Shown: piece by piece, positions 52,884 to 61,935 of the stretch
Numbering within the stretch: position 1 is the stretch's first letter
Layout: each line of letters begins with the position of its first letter
NCBI GenBank assembly: GCA_965230795.1
Contig: OZ246020.1
Span: 2,914,001-2,978,000, forward strand
From: PZPK01 sp965230795
GTDB lineage: Bacteria > Pseudomonadota > Gammaproteobacteria > Pseudomonadales > Oleiphilaceae
DNA: 64,000 bases
Reading direction: 5' to 3'
Program-made: the position numbers and the translations under genes
Notes under the pieces: generated by a model
The model's database searches: none
What the model was told of the DNA's origin: nothing
What the model saw: the letters and a program-made list of their open reading frames with translations, nothing else

Positions 52884-54122
52884 ATGGAAAGGCAGTGGTG
52901 GTATTCGGAAAAAGAAGAGCAGCATGGGCCGATCCCTGAATCTGACTTGATTCAGTTAATCGTATCGCAAACCTTGGGTCCTCAGACTCTGGTATGGTCA
53001 GATGATATGAGTCAATGGGAATGTCTCAAGTCGCTTCCAGAGTTGGCTCAACATTTTCCGCAGACGCCTCCTCCCTTACCAAAGGAGCAAAAATCGTCAT
53101 TCGGAGATGATTTCAGCGCATTGTCAGTTGCTGGAGCATGGCGTCGATTTATCGCGCGGCTCATAGATTTGTGGGTTATTGGTATTCCCATTGGGCTGAT
53201 TACTGGGATGCTCTTGGGAATGTATTCCATTGAATCGTTGAACTGGATGTACGAAGAGGGAAGCGAGTTCAAACTAAGTGTAATACTTTTACCTGTAGTG
53301 TTGTTGGTCGAGTGGATTTTTTACTGCCTTTTTAGCGCTACCCCAGGTAAGGCTATATTGGGGATTTTGGTAGTCGACATGCGCGGCCATAAACTCTCCC
53401 GAGCCGGCTATGCTAAACGCTTGCTGCTTCTTTGGCCTCAAGGGTTGGCTATAGGAATTCCTCTGCTTAACTTTATAGCTTTCGTCATCCAATATCGAAA
53501 GGTTAATGCCAACCAATCTACTAGTTACGACGAATCCCTTGCCGTAGTTCGTGCTAGACCTATGGGCTGGCTCAGAACCATAGGTGCCACGGTCTTAGGA
53601 ATTGTGCTTTTTTCGGCAGCCGCGTCATTAAATTATTTTGTTAAAAAACAAGAGATTCTGCTACAAGAGGGTCTCGCATGGGTTAACCCGGTGACCCAAA
53701 TTGAAACCCAACTTCCGCCTGGTTGGCTTGTCACCGCCGGCGAGAATACAGACAAGCAACCAGTCTATTTTTTCACGTCTACACAAGCGCCTGTGATGGC
53801 AGTATTTGCCGAGGAAAGCGCCCCAGGGTATTCCCTTCGCGATTACAGCGAACTTTGGGTGAAGGCAGTTGCGGATCAGATGAGCTATCCGAACGAAGGA
53901 AAATTGAAGAGAGTTCTTCACCATGTGGGGTTAATTTATAAAGGACATGTCACCTACGATCCAACACAACGAACGGAAGCTTATATAGTTAGAACCGATG
54001 ATGCATTCTGGCGCGTGGTACTGCTAGCCGAAAATGATATTGATCCGATCAGTTATGACGCTAATAGAGTTCGCGAGATGTTACTGAAAACCTTATCCGG
54101 TTCGCATCGCCCGGATATTTAA
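52884..54122 (+). CDS. GYF-like domain plus RDD-family membrane protein
   Basis: ATG 52884, with AGGAG upstream, gives 412 residues. The first 55 residues (WWYSEKEEQHGPIPESDLIQ ... VWSDDMSQWECLKSLPEL) are a GYF_2-type domain that probably binds peptides. Residues about 80-240 form an RDD membrane domain with WRRFIARLIDLWVIGIPIGL (the Arg-Asp motif), GKAILGILVVDM and four hydrophobic segments including a last helix near 228-250. The remaining C-terminal part (about 250-412) is a soluble, probably periplasmic domain of unknown type. Function is unknown; RDD proteins are sometimes linked to ion transport. Confidence 0.75.
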   Translation: MERQWWYSEKEEQHGPIPESDLIQLIVSQTLGPQTLVWSDDMSQWECLKSLPELAQHFPQTPPPLPKEQKSSFGDDFSALSVAGAWRRFIARLIDLWVIGIPIGLITGMLLGMYSIESLNWMYEEGSEFKLSVILLPVVLLVEWIFYCLFSATPGKAILGILVVDMRGHKLSRAGYAKRLLLLWPQGLAIGIPLLNFIAFVIQYRKVNANQSTSYDESLAVVRARPMGWLRTIGATVLGIVLFSAAASLNYFVKKQEILLQEGLAWVNPVTQIETQLPPGWLVTAGENTDKQPVYFFTSTQAPVMAVFAEESAPGYSLRDYSELWVKAVADQMSYPNEGKLKRVLHHVGLIYKGHVTYDPTQRTEAYIVRTDDAFWRVVLLAENDIDPISYDANRVREMLLKTLSGSHRPDI

Positions 54123-54274
54123 TTATGGCAGCTCAAAGTTTGACGAAATAGAACTTATTCTAATGGTCATTTTCTTAGAGTCGTAACTCATTCGTTTCCA
54201 TTGCGGACCTTATCCCAACCAATAGATTGCTAACCGCTTTTGGAGAAAAAGGACTTGAAATATTTTCTATCCCC

Positions 54275-54595
54275 TCAGTCGTCATCCTTTGGCTTGACCA
54301 AAGGATCCAGAATGGCTGGATATTGATCTAACCACTGAGGATTGGCTCTGTTGATCAACTCAATCTTCCACTGTCTCTTCCAGTTTTTCAGACGCTTTTC
54401 CCGGCGTATTGCCGATTCTGCATAGGCATGCTGCTCAAAATAGACAAGGTTGTGTACTGAGTATTTAGAGGTAAAGCCTTCCACAACGCTGTTTTTATGC
54501 TGCCAAACGCGCTTGATCAAATCTGATGTGACTCCCACATAGAGGGTGCCATTTTTTGTGGATGCCAGGATATAGACATATAACGCCTTCTGCAT
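54275..54595 (-). CDS. GIY-YIG endonuclease-like protein (YhbQ/UPF0213 type)
   Basis: ATG 54595, preceded by AAGGAGG, gives 106 residues. The GIY-YIG pattern is present as YVYILASTKNGTLYVGVTSDLIKRVWQHK, with the catalytic Arg, and HAYAESAIRREKRLKNWKR supplies the family Glu-Lys region. Such small single-domain nucleases are common, and their cellular role is mostly unknown. The last residues, DPLVKPKDDD, are encoded by one of two inverted palindromic repeats that flank the gene; the other lies just before the start. Confidence 0.9.
   Translation of the reverse strand: MQKALYVYILASTKNGTLYVGVTSDLIKRVWQHKNSVVEGFTSKYSVHNLVYFEQHAYAESAIRREKRLKNWKRQWKIELINRANPQWLDQYPAILDPLVKPKDDD
54280..54309. repeat. 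Palindromic repeat overlapping the GIY-YIG 3' end
   Basis: The 30-base unit has the hairpin ATCCTTTGG-CTTGA-CCAAAGGAT preceded by CGTC. It is the inverted counterpart of 54610-54639, differing at two positions that compensate each other in the stem. It encodes the C-terminal residues of the nuclease. Confidence 0.9.
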
Positions 54596-54609
54596 CTCGC
54601 CTCCTTCCA

Positions 54610-54639
54610 TGGATCCTTCGGTCAAGCCGAAGGATGACG
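54610..54639. repeat. Palindromic repeat at the GIY-YIG 5' end
   Basis: It reads ATCCTTCGG-TCAAG-CCGAAGGAT followed by GACG. It is an inverted copy of the unit at 54280-54309 with C-G in place of T-A in the stem. It lies 15 bases upstream of the nuclease ATG. Confidence 0.9.
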
Positions 54640-54660
54640 TATGTCATGACAATGTGATTA

Positions 54661-54670
54661 GGGGGGGGGG
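54661..54670. repeat. Homopolymeric run of ten G
   Basis: Ten consecutive G lie between the GIY-YIG repeat and nif3, outside any gene. Such runs slip readily, but no downstream start codon or promoter affected by length was seen. Confidence 0.8.
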
Positions 54671-54809
54671 ATAATCTCATATACAACAGGAAAGATTAGT
54701 GCATTCGCACAGTCTGACATCACGTTCGCTTTGCCTCAAACTCAGTCCCTACCTGATTGGCGTTCTCCGTATCCCAGCGGAGTTTAGGGGCGAGAACTAA
54801 CAATAGCCC

Positions 54810-55568
54810 TCACACCGGATTATCAATATCCACAAATTCAAAATCGATATCGAACTGCTGGCTTAGTTTGGCACCAAGAGCCTGTACACCATAGCGTTCG
54901 GTGGCGTGATGGCCGGCTGAGAAATAATGCACGCCGGTTTCCCGGGCAATGTGAAACGTGGGTTCAGAAATCTCTCCGCTCAAATAGGCGTCTACGCCAA
55001 GATCCACCGCTTGGGAGATCATGCCCTGCGCCGCACCGGTGCACCAGGCAATGGTTTCGATGGTTTCTTCGTCATGGCCAATATGAAGGCAATCACGCTG
55101 CAGTCGTTCTTTGATCAGCTCGGCAAAGGCTCCCGCACTCATTGGTTTGGCCAGTCGGCCTCGCAAGCCAACACTGGAGGGATCGCCAGGCACCATCGGG
55201 CCTTCCTCAATCAAGTCCAGCTTGTCGGCCAACTGCACGTTGTTCCCCACTTCGGCATGGACATCAAGGGGCAAGTGGTAAGCCAACAGACTGACATCAT
55301 GCGCTAGCAGCGCCTTGATACGCTTTTGTTTAATGCCGGTAATGCTGGCTGATTCCCCCTTCCAGAAATAACCGTGATGCACTAATACCAGATCAGCCTT
55401 GCGGGCAATGGCGGCATCGATCAGGGCCTGAGAAGCTGTCACCCCGCCGACAATCCTGCGCACACTGGCCCCGCCCTCTACCTGCAAACCATTGGGGCAA
55501 TAATCCTTGATGCGGGCACTTTGCAGGTAGTCATCACAGAATGACACCAACTCGCTTAAGGCAACCAT
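54810..55568 (-). CDS. Nif3-like dinuclear metal center protein
   Basis: This 252-residue protein matches the NIF3/YbgI family. It opens LSELVSFCDDYLQSARIKDYCPNGLQVEG and has the metal-binding VLVHHGYFWKG and ALLAHDVSLLAYHLPLDVH. The C-terminal motif VHYFSAGHHATERYGVQALG supplies another His and Glu. Members form hexameric rings with a two-metal site; proposed roles include GTP cyclohydrolase-like activity, unproven. It lies 21 bases after hisC in the his operon direction. Confidence 0.92.
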   Translation of the reverse strand: MVALSELVSFCDDYLQSARIKDYCPNGLQVEGGASVRRIVGGVTASQALIDAAIARKADLVLVHHGYFWKGESASITGIKQKRIKALLAHDVSLLAYHLPLDVHAEVGNNVQLADKLDLIEEGPMVPGDPSSVGLRGRLAKPMSAGAFAELIKERLQRDCLHIGHDEETIETIAWCTGAAQGMISQAVDLGVDAYLSGEISEPTFHIARETGVHYFSAGHHATERYGVQALGAKLSQQFDIDFEFVDIDNPV

Positions 55569-55589
55569 GCGGTTATTCTCCTTTGGTGA

Positions 55590-56696
55590 TCAGAGCAAGG
55601 GTTTCAGGGCCGCGAGCAAGCGCGCGTTGTCCTCTGCCAGCCCCACCGTGAGTCGCAGGCATTCCTTGAGAGAAGGATGCGCGCCATCGAGACACTTGAT
55701 CAGAATACCCGCCTGTTTTAGCGATTCAAACACATCGCGGGCCGAAGCCTTGAGGCAGCGTACCAGTATGAAATTGGCTTCGCTTGGAAAGGTCTCAATG
55801 GAATCAATTTGCTGTAACTGGGCAAACAGAGCATCACGTTCCTGTAGCAGAAGCGAGGTTTGTTGCTCAAGTGTGGCGTAATGCTTGAGCGCAAACGCCA
55901 CACTGGCCTGGGTCAGCACATTGATGTTGTAGGGTAAGCGGATCTTATTGAATTGAGTCAGCCATGCTTCGGCGCCCACAAGAAAACCAAGACGCAATCC
56001 GGCCAGCCCTACCTTCGAGAAGGTGCGCATCACCACAACATTGTCATATTCGGCACAGAGCGCCAGCAGATCGGAATCCGTAAATGCCAGATAGGCTTCA
56101 TCCAGCACCACCAGCCCTTTGCTGGCTTCGATGATGGAACGAACATCCTGCTCGGCAAAGACATTGCCGGTGGGGTTGTTGGGTACGGCAAGAAAAATCA
56201 CTGCAGGATCATGCTGCTCGATGGCGTCGAGAAACGCACCTAAGTCTAGGCTGAAATCGGCTGCCAGAGGCACGCCCTGATATGGCATCCCCACAAAGCG
56301 GGCAATCATGCCATACATGACGAAGCCCGGTTCCGGCGCCATCACGCAACGCTTTTCGTTCGCCAGAGACATGGCGATAATCTGAATTAACTCATCCGAG
56401 CCATTGCCAAAAATAATATCCAGCTTGCTGTCGCATTTTTGCTGAAGCGTATCCAGATCCATTAATTCTCTTAGCGCCTCTTTAACGGCGCGCGCTTCCG
56501 GATCCGGATAGCGATTGGCGGCCACGGTATCCAGCTGGGCTTTCCACTCATCCATCAATTCACCGGGCCAGGCATTGGGGTTTTCCATGGCATCGAGCTT
56601 GAGCATGTCGCCGGGGTCCGGCACATGATAGGAAGATAAGGACTGGATCTCGGGTCGAACCAGATCCGCTATCAGGCGATCACGCTGCTCACTCAT
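55590..56696 (-). CDS. hisC: Histidinol-phosphate aminotransferase
   Basis: The class I/II aminotransferase fold is evident: LDAMENPN, IFGNGSDELI, APEPGFVMYG, VPNNPTGNVF, LVVLDEAYLAF with the PLP-binding Asp, and RTFSKVGLAGLRLGFLVG with the Schiff-base Lys. It makes histidinol phosphate in histidine synthesis. I place the start at ATG 56696 (368 aa). It overlaps the hisD stop by 8 bases (ATGAGTGA). Confidence 0.96.
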   Translation of the reverse strand: MSEQRDRLIADLVRPEIQSLSSYHVPDPGDMLKLDAMENPNAWPGELMDEWKAQLDTVAANRYPDPEARAVKEALRELMDLDTLQQKCDSKLDIIFGNGSDELIQIIAMSLANEKRCVMAPEPGFVMYGMIARFVGMPYQGVPLAADFSLDLGAFLDAIEQHDPAVIFLAVPNNPTGNVFAEQDVRSIIEASKGLVVLDEAYLAFTDSDLLALCAEYDNVVVMRTFSKVGLAGLRLGFLVGAEAWLTQFNKIRLPYNINVLTQASVAFALKHYATLEQQTSLLLQERDALFAQLQQIDSIETFPSEANFILVRCLKASARDVFESLKQAGILIKCLDGAHPSLKECLRLTVGLAEDNARLLAALKPLL

Positions 56697-58011
56697 CCCC
56701 ACTCTCCTTGATTGGCTTGATTCGATACTCCGCCGACCTGGCGTGAGCGGTCAGACTCTCACCGCGAGCCAGCACCGATGCTACCTTGCCCTGATCGCTG
56801 GCACCCTGCTCGGAAAAGTAAAGAATCGATGAGCGTTTCTGAAAATCATAAACCCCCAGCGGCGATGAAAATCGCGCCGTCCCGGAGGTGGGCAGAACGT
56901 GATTGGGTCCGGCACAGTAGTCGCCCAATGCTTCCGCCGTGTAACGGCCCATGAAGATGGCGCCGGCGTGGCGAATCAAGGGTAGCAAAGACTCAGGATC
57001 AGCGACGGACAATTCCAGGTGTTCCGGTGCAATGCGATTGCTCACCTCTGCGGCCTGCTCCAGATTATCCACCAGAATCAGCGCAGCGCGCCCCACCAGA
57101 GATGCTTCGATAATGGTTTGACGTTCCATGGTCGGCAGCAGGCGCTCGATGCTTGCCTGCACCTTATTGAGATAGTCCGCATCTGTCGCGATCAGAATCG
57201 GCTGCGCATTCTCATCGTGCTCTGCCTGTGAGAACAGGTCCATGGCGATCCAGTCCGGATCGGTCTCGCCGTCACAAATCACCAGAATTTCGGATGGACC
57301 GGCGATCATGTCTATGCCCACCGTGCCGAATACCTCGCGCTTGGCCGTCGCCACAAAAATATTACCCGGACCCACAATTTTATCGACGGCGGGAACGGTC
57401 TCGGTACCGTAGGCCAGTGCCGCTACCGCCTGAGCTCCGCCAATTGTGAACACGCGATCCACACCGGCCAGCGCGGCGGCCGCCAGTACCAGCTCGTTCA
57501 CCTCGCCGCGCGGGGTTGGCACCACCATAATCACTTCCGACACGCCAGCCACTTTCGCTGGAATGGCGTTCATCAACACCGACGAAGGATACGAAGCCTT
57601 TCCGCCGGGCACATAGAGCCCTGCTCTATCCAAAGGCAACACTCGCTGTCCGAGCACAGTGCCGTCAGATTCTTCATACTGCCAAGAATCCTGCTTTTGC
57701 TTCTCGTGGTAGGAACGAACCCTGGCCGCGGCGGTTTCCAGCGCCTGACGCTGATCATCCGGCAAGCCTTCCAGCGACGCCTGTAAACGCGACTGGGGTA
57801 TCTCCAGCTCACTGGCGGATGCCAGATCCAGCTGATCGAATTTGCAGGTGTAGCGCAAGAGTGCAGCATCTCCCTCCGCACGCACTTCAGCAAGAATACC
57901 GCGAACCGTTTCGTGAACACTGGCGTCCAGTTGCTCGTCCCAGGCAACCAGCTGCTTTAGGCGTTCATCGAAATCGGCATCAGAAAAGCTAAGTCTTTGA
58001 ATATCCACCAT
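56689..58011 (-). CDS. hisD: Histidinol dehydrogenase
   Basis: ATG 58011 (440 aa) is preferred over an upstream in-frame start at 58032. The motifs include LPLDRAGLYVPGGKASYPSS, IGGAQAVAALAYGTETVPAVDKIVGPGN, IDMIAGPSEILVICD, the zinc-binding DLFSQAEHDENAQPILI, and GAIFMGRYTAEALGDYCAGPNHVLPT. It catalyses the last two steps of histidine synthesis. hisG precedes it by 26 bases. Confidence 0.97.
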   Translation of the reverse strand: MVDIQRLSFSDADFDERLKQLVAWDEQLDASVHETVRGILAEVRAEGDAALLRYTCKFDQLDLASASELEIPQSRLQASLEGLPDDQRQALETAAARVRSYHEKQKQDSWQYEESDGTVLGQRVLPLDRAGLYVPGGKASYPSSVLMNAIPAKVAGVSEVIMVVPTPRGEVNELVLAAAALAGVDRVFTIGGAQAVAALAYGTETVPAVDKIVGPGNIFVATAKREVFGTVGIDMIAGPSEILVICDGETDPDWIAMDLFSQAEHDENAQPILIATDADYLNKVQASIERLLPTMERQTIIEASLVGRAALILVDNLEQAAEVSNRIAPEHLELSVADPESLLPLIRHAGAIFMGRYTAEALGDYCAGPNHVLPTSGTARFSSPLGVYDFQKRSSILYFSEQGASDQGKVASVLARGESLTAHARSAEYRIKPIKESGDE

Positions 58012-58037
58012 CGGGTTTTTCTCTCGATTCAAACCGG

Positions 58038-58682
58038 TTAGGAAGCGCGTTGACGATCAACTGCGTCGGACAACTGGGAAATGATTGGCTGAATCGCCGC
58101 ATGCTTCATTTTCATGGAGGAGCGATTCACGACCAGACGCGTACTGATCGTATGAATTTCTTCCCGGGGCTCCAAGCCATTGGCTTTCAGGGTGTTGCCG
58201 GTATCAACGATGTCGACAATCTCATCGGCCAGACCCAGAATCGGCGCCAGCTCCATCGCTCCGTACAGTTTGATGATATCCGTTTGAATGCCCTGGCTGG
58301 CGTAGTAATCCTTGGCGAGATTCACGAACTTGGTCGCCACCTTGATGCGCCCTTTGGGACTGACCGCCCCCTTCTTCGCCGCAGTCATCAAGCGGCAGCG
58401 GGCAATATTCAGATCCAGGGGCTCATACAGGCCTTCCGCACCATGCTCCATCAATACATCTTTGCCGGTCACACCCAGATCGGCACCGCCATACTGCACA
58501 TAGGCAGGCACGTCAGTGGCACGAATAATAATGAGCTTTACCGCATCATCCGTGGTATCAAAAATAAGCTTGCGACTGGAACTCACATCTTCCAGTGGTT
58601 CAATACCGGCTTTCTTCAGCAGCGGCAGGGTTTCTTTCAGGATTCGCCCTTTTGACAGAGCAATAATCAAATTCTGAGACAT
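58038..58682 (-). CDS. hisG: ATP phosphoribosyltransferase, short form
   Basis: The 214-residue length and lack of a C-terminal ACT-like regulatory domain mark the short form of HisG, which needs a HisZ partner; no hisZ is in this window. Motifs are IALSKGRILKETLPLL, GGADLGVTGKDVLMEHG and IVDIVDTGNTLKANGL, which binds PRPP. It starts histidine synthesis. ATG 58682 is chosen over TTG 58688. murA lies 43 bases upstream. Confidence 0.96.
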   Translation of the reverse strand: MSQNLIIALSKGRILKETLPLLKKAGIEPLEDVSSSRKLIFDTTDDAVKLIIIRATDVPAYVQYGGADLGVTGKDVLMEHGAEGLYEPLDLNIARCRLMTAAKKGAVSPKGRIKVATKFVNLAKDYYASQGIQTDIIKLYGAMELAPILGLADEIVDIVDTGNTLKANGLEPREEIHTISTRLVVNRSSMKMKHAAIQPIISQLSDAVDRQRAS

Positions 58683-58724
58683 GTCCAATCCAATTCTTAG
58701 GTCTTCGGGATTGCGTAACCCGCA

Positions 58725-59987
58725 TTAACTCGGCAGTCGCTGGATGCGCGCACCCAGTAATTGCAACTTTTCCTCAATACATTCGTAGCCGCGATCAATA
58801 TGGTAAATCCGGTCTACCAGGGTATCCCCCTCGGCGACCAGGCCCGCGATCACCAGACAGGCCGAAGCACGCAGATCCGTGGCCATAATCGGGGCTGCAT
58901 TCAGGTGATCCACACCCGTGATGATCGCGGTGTTGCCTTCCAGCTTGATATCCGCGCCCATGCGTTGCAGCTCATGTATGTGCATAAAGCGGTTCTCGAA
59001 CACTGTCTCGGTTACCGAACCGGTGCCTTCAGCGACACAATTCATGGACACAAATTGCGCCTGCATATCCGTGGGAAAGCCGGGAAAAGGCGCGGTTTTC
59101 AATGAAACCGCTTTGGGACGTTTGCCTTTCATGTCCAACTCGATCCAGTCTTCTCCGATGGTGATTTCCGCACCCGCTTCACGCAACTTTGCCAGTACCG
59201 CATCAAGCAAGTCTGCTTTGGTGTCTTTCAGCTTTACGCGCCCACGAGTGGCCGCCGCAGCCACCAGATAGGTGCCTGTTTCCACCCTGTCCGGCAAGAC
59301 ATCGTAGTGACAACCTTTCAAGGATTCGACACCATGAATTTCAATCGTGGCGGTTCCATGTCCGCGGACATCCGCGCCCATCTTGATCAGGCATTCTGCC
59401 AGATCGACCACTTCAGGCTCTCGCGCCGCGTTTTTCAGCACCGTTACCCCGTCAGCGAGTGCTGCCGCCATCATCAGGTTTTCGGTTCCGGTTACAGTGA
59501 CCGTATCAAAGAAAATATTGGCACCTTTCAGGCGGCCGTCGCAGCGGGCCTTGATGTAACCATCCTCAACCACAATGTCTGCGCCCATGGCTTCCAGACC
59601 GCGCAAGTGCAGATCAACAGGACGACTTCCAATGGCACAACCACCCGGAAGCGACACTTCCGCCTTGCCGAAATGTGCCAGCAGAGGGCCCAGCACCAGA
59701 ATCGACGCCCGCATGGTGCGTACCAGCTCATAGGGGGCGGTGAGTTCCTTGATGGTGAGCGCATTGATCTCGACGCTCATTTTCTCGTCGATCAACAACT
59801 CCACACCCATTCGCCCCATCAACTCGATCATGGTTGTAATATCGTGTAAATGCGGAAGATTACCGACGGTCACGGGCTCATCTGCCAACAGGGCAGCCGC
59901 CAGAATCGGCAGCGCCGCATTTTTTGCACCGGATATGCGAATCTCACCATCCAGCTGGACACCACCGCCAATTACTAATTTATCCAC
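58725..59987 (-). CDS. murA: UDP-N-acetylglucosamine 1-carboxyvinyltransferase
   Basis: This 420-residue protein starts with GTG (59987). It contains KNAALPILAAALLADEPV (the Lys-Asn substrate site), the catalytic Cys in SLPGGCAIGSRPVDLHL, and FPGFPTDMQAQF. It transfers enolpyruvate to UDP-GlcNAc, the first committed step of peptidoglycan synthesis and the target of fosfomycin (the Cys form is sensitive). The ibaG-murA pairing is conserved. Confidence 0.98.
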   Translation of the reverse strand: MDKLVIGGGVQLDGEIRISGAKNAALPILAAALLADEPVTVGNLPHLHDITTMIELMGRMGVELLIDEKMSVEINALTIKELTAPYELVRTMRASILVLGPLLAHFGKAEVSLPGGCAIGSRPVDLHLRGLEAMGADIVVEDGYIKARCDGRLKGANIFFDTVTVTGTENLMMAAALADGVTVLKNAAREPEVVDLAECLIKMGADVRGHGTATIEIHGVESLKGCHYDVLPDRVETGTYLVAAAATRGRVKLKDTKADLLDAVLAKLREAGAEITIGEDWIELDMKGKRPKAVSLKTAPFPGFPTDMQAQFVSMNCVAEGTGSVTETVFENRFMHIHELQRMGADIKLEGNTAIITGVDHLNAAPIMATDLRASACLVIAGLVAEGDTLVDRIYHIDRGYECIEEKLQLLGARIQRLPS

Positions 59988-60069
59988 CGTTCAGATCCTG
60001 TTTTGTCTGTTACGTGACCAGGCAACGTGCTTCCCGACCACCAAAAAGATGTCCCCTTCGCTGCCGCGA

Positions 60070-60309
60070 TCAGTTTTGTGCAGCAAACTCTTCGGGGGTG
60101 AAGGTTTTGATCACAACCGCATGAATACTGCCGTCAGCTATCTGTTGGTTCAAACAACCATAGATCAATTGTTGACGCTTCACCGCATTCAGGTCGGCAA
60201 AGACTTCACCAACGGCACGAACCATGTATTGGTAACCGTCGGTCTCCACCACTACGTCCACATTATCCAGCTGATCGGAAATAAGCTTTTCAACGTCTTG
60301 CGCTTGCAT
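60070..60309 (-). CDS. ibaG: BolA-family protein IbaG
   Basis: ATG 60309 gives 79 residues, the normal size; the frame is open upstream but the extension is not IbaG-like. The sequence shows the BolA core: VVVETDGYQYMVRAVGEVFADLNAVKRQQLIYGCLNQQIADGSIHAV, ending IKTFTPEEF. IbaG partners with monothiol glutaredoxins in iron-sulfur and acid-stress functions. It lies between mlaB and murA as in E. coli. Confidence 0.95.
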   Translation of the reverse strand: MQAQDVEKLISDQLDNVDVVVETDGYQYMVRAVGEVFADLNAVKRQQLIYGCLNQQIADGSIHAVVIKTFTPEEFAAQN

Positions 60310-60477
60310 AGAACTGTTCTCTTGATTGATGCTGAGTAAACACTGCCTGCTGCTCTCATCCTGTGTGCAAGGAGCTGTGTCGCAGGAGGGGGCGGCTATG
60401 ATACAGGATTCGCCCAATCCACTAAAGCGGGGGCAACAAGAAATAAGGATTTGAAACAGGCCCGGGAAAGCTTAGGA

Positions 60478-60774
60478 TCAGCTGGAGAAAATAGATTCCA
60501 AACCACCTACACGCGCCATATCAAAAAGCTTCGGCGGCATGGAACGAATATGGAGCTGGCACTCCTGATCGCTGGCTGCTCGCAATACACAGAGGAGCAA
60601 GGACAACACAGCACTGCTAACGGTCTGGAATTGCTCCAGATCCAATGTCAGGGCATTGCCCGCATGCGCCCGCACTTCCTTTTCCAGAGAACGCCGTAAT
60701 CCCGGCAAGGCATCCAGGCGACACTCTCCCTCTAGACACACAGCGCCGTCATCACCATGACGAATGGTATACAC
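60478..60774 (-). CDS. mlaB: STAS-domain protein MlaB
   Basis: This 98-residue STAS protein has the pattern GECRLDALPGLRRSLE, LTLDLEQFQTVSSAVLSLLLCVLRAA. MlaB binds MlaF inside the cell and is needed for assembly and activity of the MlaFEDB transporter. It is the final gene of the mla set, 2 bases after mlaC. Confidence 0.9.
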   Translation of the reverse strand: MYTIRHGDDGAVCLEGECRLDALPGLRRSLEKEVRAHAGNALTLDLEQFQTVSSAVLSLLLCVLRAASDQECQLHIRSMPPKLFDMARVGGLESIFSS

Positions 60775-60776
60775 AA

Positions 60777-61430
60777 TCAGCCTTCCTTGGGTTGTTCAAT
60801 GTCGAGCTCGACGCTCCAGCCATCAATTACCGCGTCAATATTGCCGCGCTCGGCACGCATCTGGGTTTCAAAGCGGTCGCGGAACGCCAGCCCCACATTC
60901 ACACCAAATACGATGACGTTTTCCATCAACCACTGACCCTCGTCAGTTTTGTACATGGAATAGATAACCGGGTAGATATTGCCGTTATCCGACACCACTT
61001 CCAGATCAACACTGGCGCGCTTGTCGCTTCGGCTGTTAATGGCTGCCTTGGTCACTCGAATCTCGAAGGTACCGCTCTCAACAAGCGTTTTGGCATAGGT
61101 TTCAAACAGACTCTGCTTGAAAGTATCGACAAAACGGTTGCGCTGATCCTTGCTAGCCTTGCGGGCATACTTTCCCATGACGCGCGCAGCAATACGGCGA
61201 AAATCAACGATCTTGGTCAGAGCCTGATCCATGTTGTTGTAAAAACGCTGGGGATCTGTCTCGAAATACTCCTTCTCTTCATTGAAGTAAACGACAAGTT
61301 CCTTGACGTTCGTTTCAACCGTCAGCCGAACTTCATCGGCCTGGTCATCAGCAAACGCCACTTGAGAAACGACGAGAAGCGCCCCCATTAAAAGCGATAA
61401 GCATCTTGTAACTGGATTCAATGTTGACAT
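60777..61430 (-). CDS. mlaC: Periplasmic phospholipid-binding protein MlaC
   Basis: This 217-residue protein has a signal peptide (LLMGALLVVSQVAFA). Its MlaC/Ttg2D fold motifs are MDQALTKIVDFRRIAARVMGKYARKAS and FVDTFKQSLFETYAKTL. It carries phospholipids between the outer-membrane MlaA complex and the inner-membrane MlaFEDB. It follows mlaD by 46 bases. Confidence 0.95.
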   Translation of the reverse strand: MSTLNPVTRCLSLLMGALLVVSQVAFADDQADEVRLTVETNVKELVVYFNEEKEYFETDPQRFYNNMDQALTKIVDFRRIAARVMGKYARKASKDQRNRFVDTFKQSLFETYAKTLVESGTFEIRVTKAAINSRSDKRASVDLEVVSDNGNIYPVIYSMYKTDEGQWLMENVIVFGVNVGLAFRDRFETQMRAERGNIDAVIDGWSVELDIEQPKEG

Positions 61431-61476
61431 CTCACTATTCCGGCATCACTCGCTTCGACATAGATCAAAGCTGCAA

Positions 61477-61935
61477 TTAAAAGTCTGCTTGCCCGGACGC
61501 AAAGGCGCCGATCAGCTTCTCTAGATTCAGGGCCGACTGGGTATCGAAAATCGTATCACCTTCACGCAGGAATTCTTCATCGGCACCAACACTGACGGAC
61601 ACATATTTCTCGCCCAGCAAACCGGCAGTCTGAATTGACGCCACGCTGTCGGTGGAAAGATTATCGACCTCTTTATAAATCTCCATTTCCACCAGCGCAC
61701 TGTAACTTTCCTTGTCGAGGGAAATGTCACTCACTTTTCCGATGGTGACCCCTGCCATGGACACGCGACCACGAACCGATAACCCCCCAAGGTCATCAAA
61801 CTGGGCATATACCCGATAGGTTTCCCGCTGACTATCCGTTGATAGACCACTGACCTGGAGCGCCAGAAAAACCAGCGCTGCAAATCCCAGCATCATAAAA
61901 ACACCAACGGCTATTTCTACTGTCCTTTGATACAT
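61477..61935 (-). CDS. mlaD: MCE-domain substrate-binding protein MlaD
   Basis: This 152-residue protein has one N-terminal membrane helix (IAVGVFMMLGFAALVFLALQV) and an MCE domain (about 38-115: YRVYAQFDDLGGLSVRGRVSMAGVTIGKV). SIQTAGLLGEKYVSVS is the hydrophobic pore-loop region. MlaD forms a hexameric ring in the periplasm. It is separated from mlaE by 171 bases, a larger gap than usual in this operon. Confidence 0.95.
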   Translation of the reverse strand: MYQRTVEIAVGVFMMLGFAALVFLALQVSGLSTDSQRETYRVYAQFDDLGGLSVRGRVSMAGVTIGKVSDISLDKESYSALVEMEIYKEVDNLSTDSVASIQTAGLLGEKYVSVSVGADEEFLREGDTIFDTQSALNLEKLIGAFASGQADF

